From an uncultured Neglectibacter sp. (GTDB taxonomy: Bacteria > Bacillota > Clostridia > Oscillospirales > Acutalibacteraceae): a stretch of 64,000 bases of DNA. The stretch spans positions 1 through 64,000 of the forward strand of contig CAJFSY010000008.1 in NCBI GenBank assembly GCA_904419785.1, read 5' to 3'. Shown here piece by piece: positions 63,073-64,000 of this stretch (position 1 is the stretch's first letter; each line of letters opens with the position of its first letter). The notes under the pieces are model-generated. The model was not told the DNA's origin. It saw nothing but the letters and a program-made list of their open reading frames with translations, and made no database searches. The position numbers and the translations under genes are program-made.

Positions 63073-64000
63073 ATGGAAAAAATCGATAAGAGCAGGTTTG
63101 CCTGGGTGGGTTCCGACCCAGACCGGCGGGAAGGTATCGCCCGCCCCAGCGTGACTTATTGGAAAGATGCCATGGGCCGTTTGTTCCGCAACCCTGTGGC
63201 GGTGGTCTGTTTGGTGATTATCCTTTTGCTGATCCTCTCCTGCGTGGTGGTGCCGTTCCTCACGCCCTTTGAGAGCCGTGAGCAGCACCTTTCTGAAACA
63301 AATGTGGGATTTTTCAGCGCCTGCACCGACGAACGCTATGCAGGCCAGAACGCGATGCATATTTTCGGCACCGACCGTTTGGGCCGTGACCTTCTGGCCC
63401 GTACCTTCGAGGGCGGCCGGGTGTCTTTGATGATCGCTTTCGCGGCAGTGTTTATCAACCTTATCATCGGTATGATCTACGGCGGAATCTCCGGCTATTT
63501 CGGCGGCATCGTGGATAACATCATGATGCGTATCGTGGAAGTGGTCAATGGTATCCCTTATTTGATCGTGGTGGTGCTGTTGATGATGGTGCTGCCCAAA
63601 GGCATATTCACCATGGTTGTGGCTTACGCCACAGTGGGCTGGACCGGTATGGCCCGGCTGGTGCGAGGCCAGTGTCTGGCTTTGAAGAACCAGGAATTCG
63701 TGGTGGCTTCGGAAGCCATGGGCGCGAAAGCTTCCCGGATCATTGGAAAGCATCTTCTGCCCAACACCTTGTCGGTCATCATAATCAACGTGACCTTGCA
63801 GGTGCCCAGCGCCATCTTTACCGAGGCGTTCCTTTCCTACATCGGTATGGGCGTGCCCGTGCCCCAGCCCTCTTGGGGCATGTTGGCCCAGGAAGGCGCC
63901 AGCGTGTTCCAGCTGTATCCCTTCCAGTTGTGGATTCCCGCCATCGCCATCAGCTTGACCATGCTTTCGTTCAACCTGTTAGGCGACGGCTTGCGGGATG
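63073..64000 (+). CDS. Peptide/nickel ABC transporter permease (DppC/OppC type), cut by window end
   Basis: The reading frame opens at ATG 63073, is not in the track because no stop lies inside the window, and stays open for 309 codons. It starts MEKIDKSRFAWVGSDPDRR. The first helix is NPVAVVCLVIILLLILSCVVVPFLTPF. FGTDRLGRDLLARTFEGGRVSLMIA, the EAA loop VVASEAMGAKASRIIGKHLLPN and SYIGMGVPVPQPSWGMLAQEGA are DppC signatures. It follows DppB by 4 bases. The last few residues lie past base 64000 (FNLLGDGLRD). Confidence 0.93.
   Translation, partial: MEKIDKSRFAWVGSDPDRREGIARPSVTYWKDAMGRLFRNPVAVVCLVIILLLILSCVVVPFLTPFESREQHLSETNVGFFSACTDERYAGQNAMHIFGTDRLGRDLLARTFEGGRVSLMIAFAAVFINLIIGMIYGGISGYFGGIVDNIMMRIVEVVNGIPYLIVVVLLMMVLPKGIFTMVVAYATVGWTGMARLVRGQCLALKNQEFVVASEAMGAKASRIIGKHLLPNTLSVIIINVTLQVPSAIFTEAFLSYIGMGVPVPQPSWGMLAQEGASVFQLYPFQLWIPAIAISLTMLSFNLLGDGLRD

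Overview
The window is the chromosomal replication-origin region of a low-GC-phylum (Bacillota) anaerobe, most likely a spore-forming clostridium of the Oscillospirales type. The basis is the textbook Gram-positive origin gene order (parB-parA-noc-rsmG-mnmG-mnmE-jag-yidC-yidD-rnpA-rpmH | dnaA-dnaN-S4-recF-remB-gyrB-gyrA), Shine-Dalgarno-rich starts including TTG and GTG, oxygen-independent metabolism genes, a cwlJ/gerQ spore germination pair, and short interspersed repeats of a kind I remember from Oscillospiraceae genomes. The genus cannot be fixed from the sequence alone.

Layout. Bases 1-430 hold two tandem strong promoters pointing left out of the window, of the kind found before rRNA operons. 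A tiny membrane-protein gene, two tandem MATE exporters, a LUD-domain protein, a lipoprotein, a tRNA-Met/tRNA-Glu operon, guaB, an MFS transporter and serS follow (0.4-9.6 kb). From 9.7 to 20.1 kb lies the leftward chromosome-maintenance and ribosome/tRNA-modification cluster. It contains an exact parS site inside mnmG and a one-mismatch parS near parA. oriC is between dnaA and dnaN (about 21.79-22.22 kb), with DnaA boxes, a GC cluster and TAC-type DnaA-trio repeats arranged as in the Bacillus subtilis unwinding element. Genes on both sides are mostly co-directional with the forks leaving this point.

Right of gyrA (31.5 kb onward) the content is more accessory: a small HTH regulator divergent from a 13-cysteine miniprotein with palindromic operators between them; a four-gene Gld-like ABC export/auxiliary operon (35.7-40.5 kb); an ABC substrate-binding lipoprotein behind a structured, apparently attenuating RNA leader; a tyrosine recombinase with an embedded HTH-like segment; and directly beside it a 3.2-kb S-layer (SLH) gene whose signal peptide is out of frame with the mature protein. 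Then come xylB, a glycerol-3-phosphate-dehydrogenase-like triad, trxA-trxB, a frameshifted CofE-like gene, cwlJ-gerQ, pgsA-rimO, NUDIX, a sigma-like/TM/GerMN-like fusion, a YihY membrane protein, and the start of a peptide ABC transporter operon preceded by a decapitated substrate-binding protein remnant.

The observations most worth pursuing are the recombinase/S-layer pair with its broken signal-peptide junction, the pseudoknot-like attenuator leader at 40.57-40.69 kb, the cysteine-rich miniprotein divergon, the sigma-like/GerMN fusion, and two independent single-gene reading-frame breaks that should be checked against raw reads. No computation or database search was run; all family assignments are from recognising sequence motifs and context.
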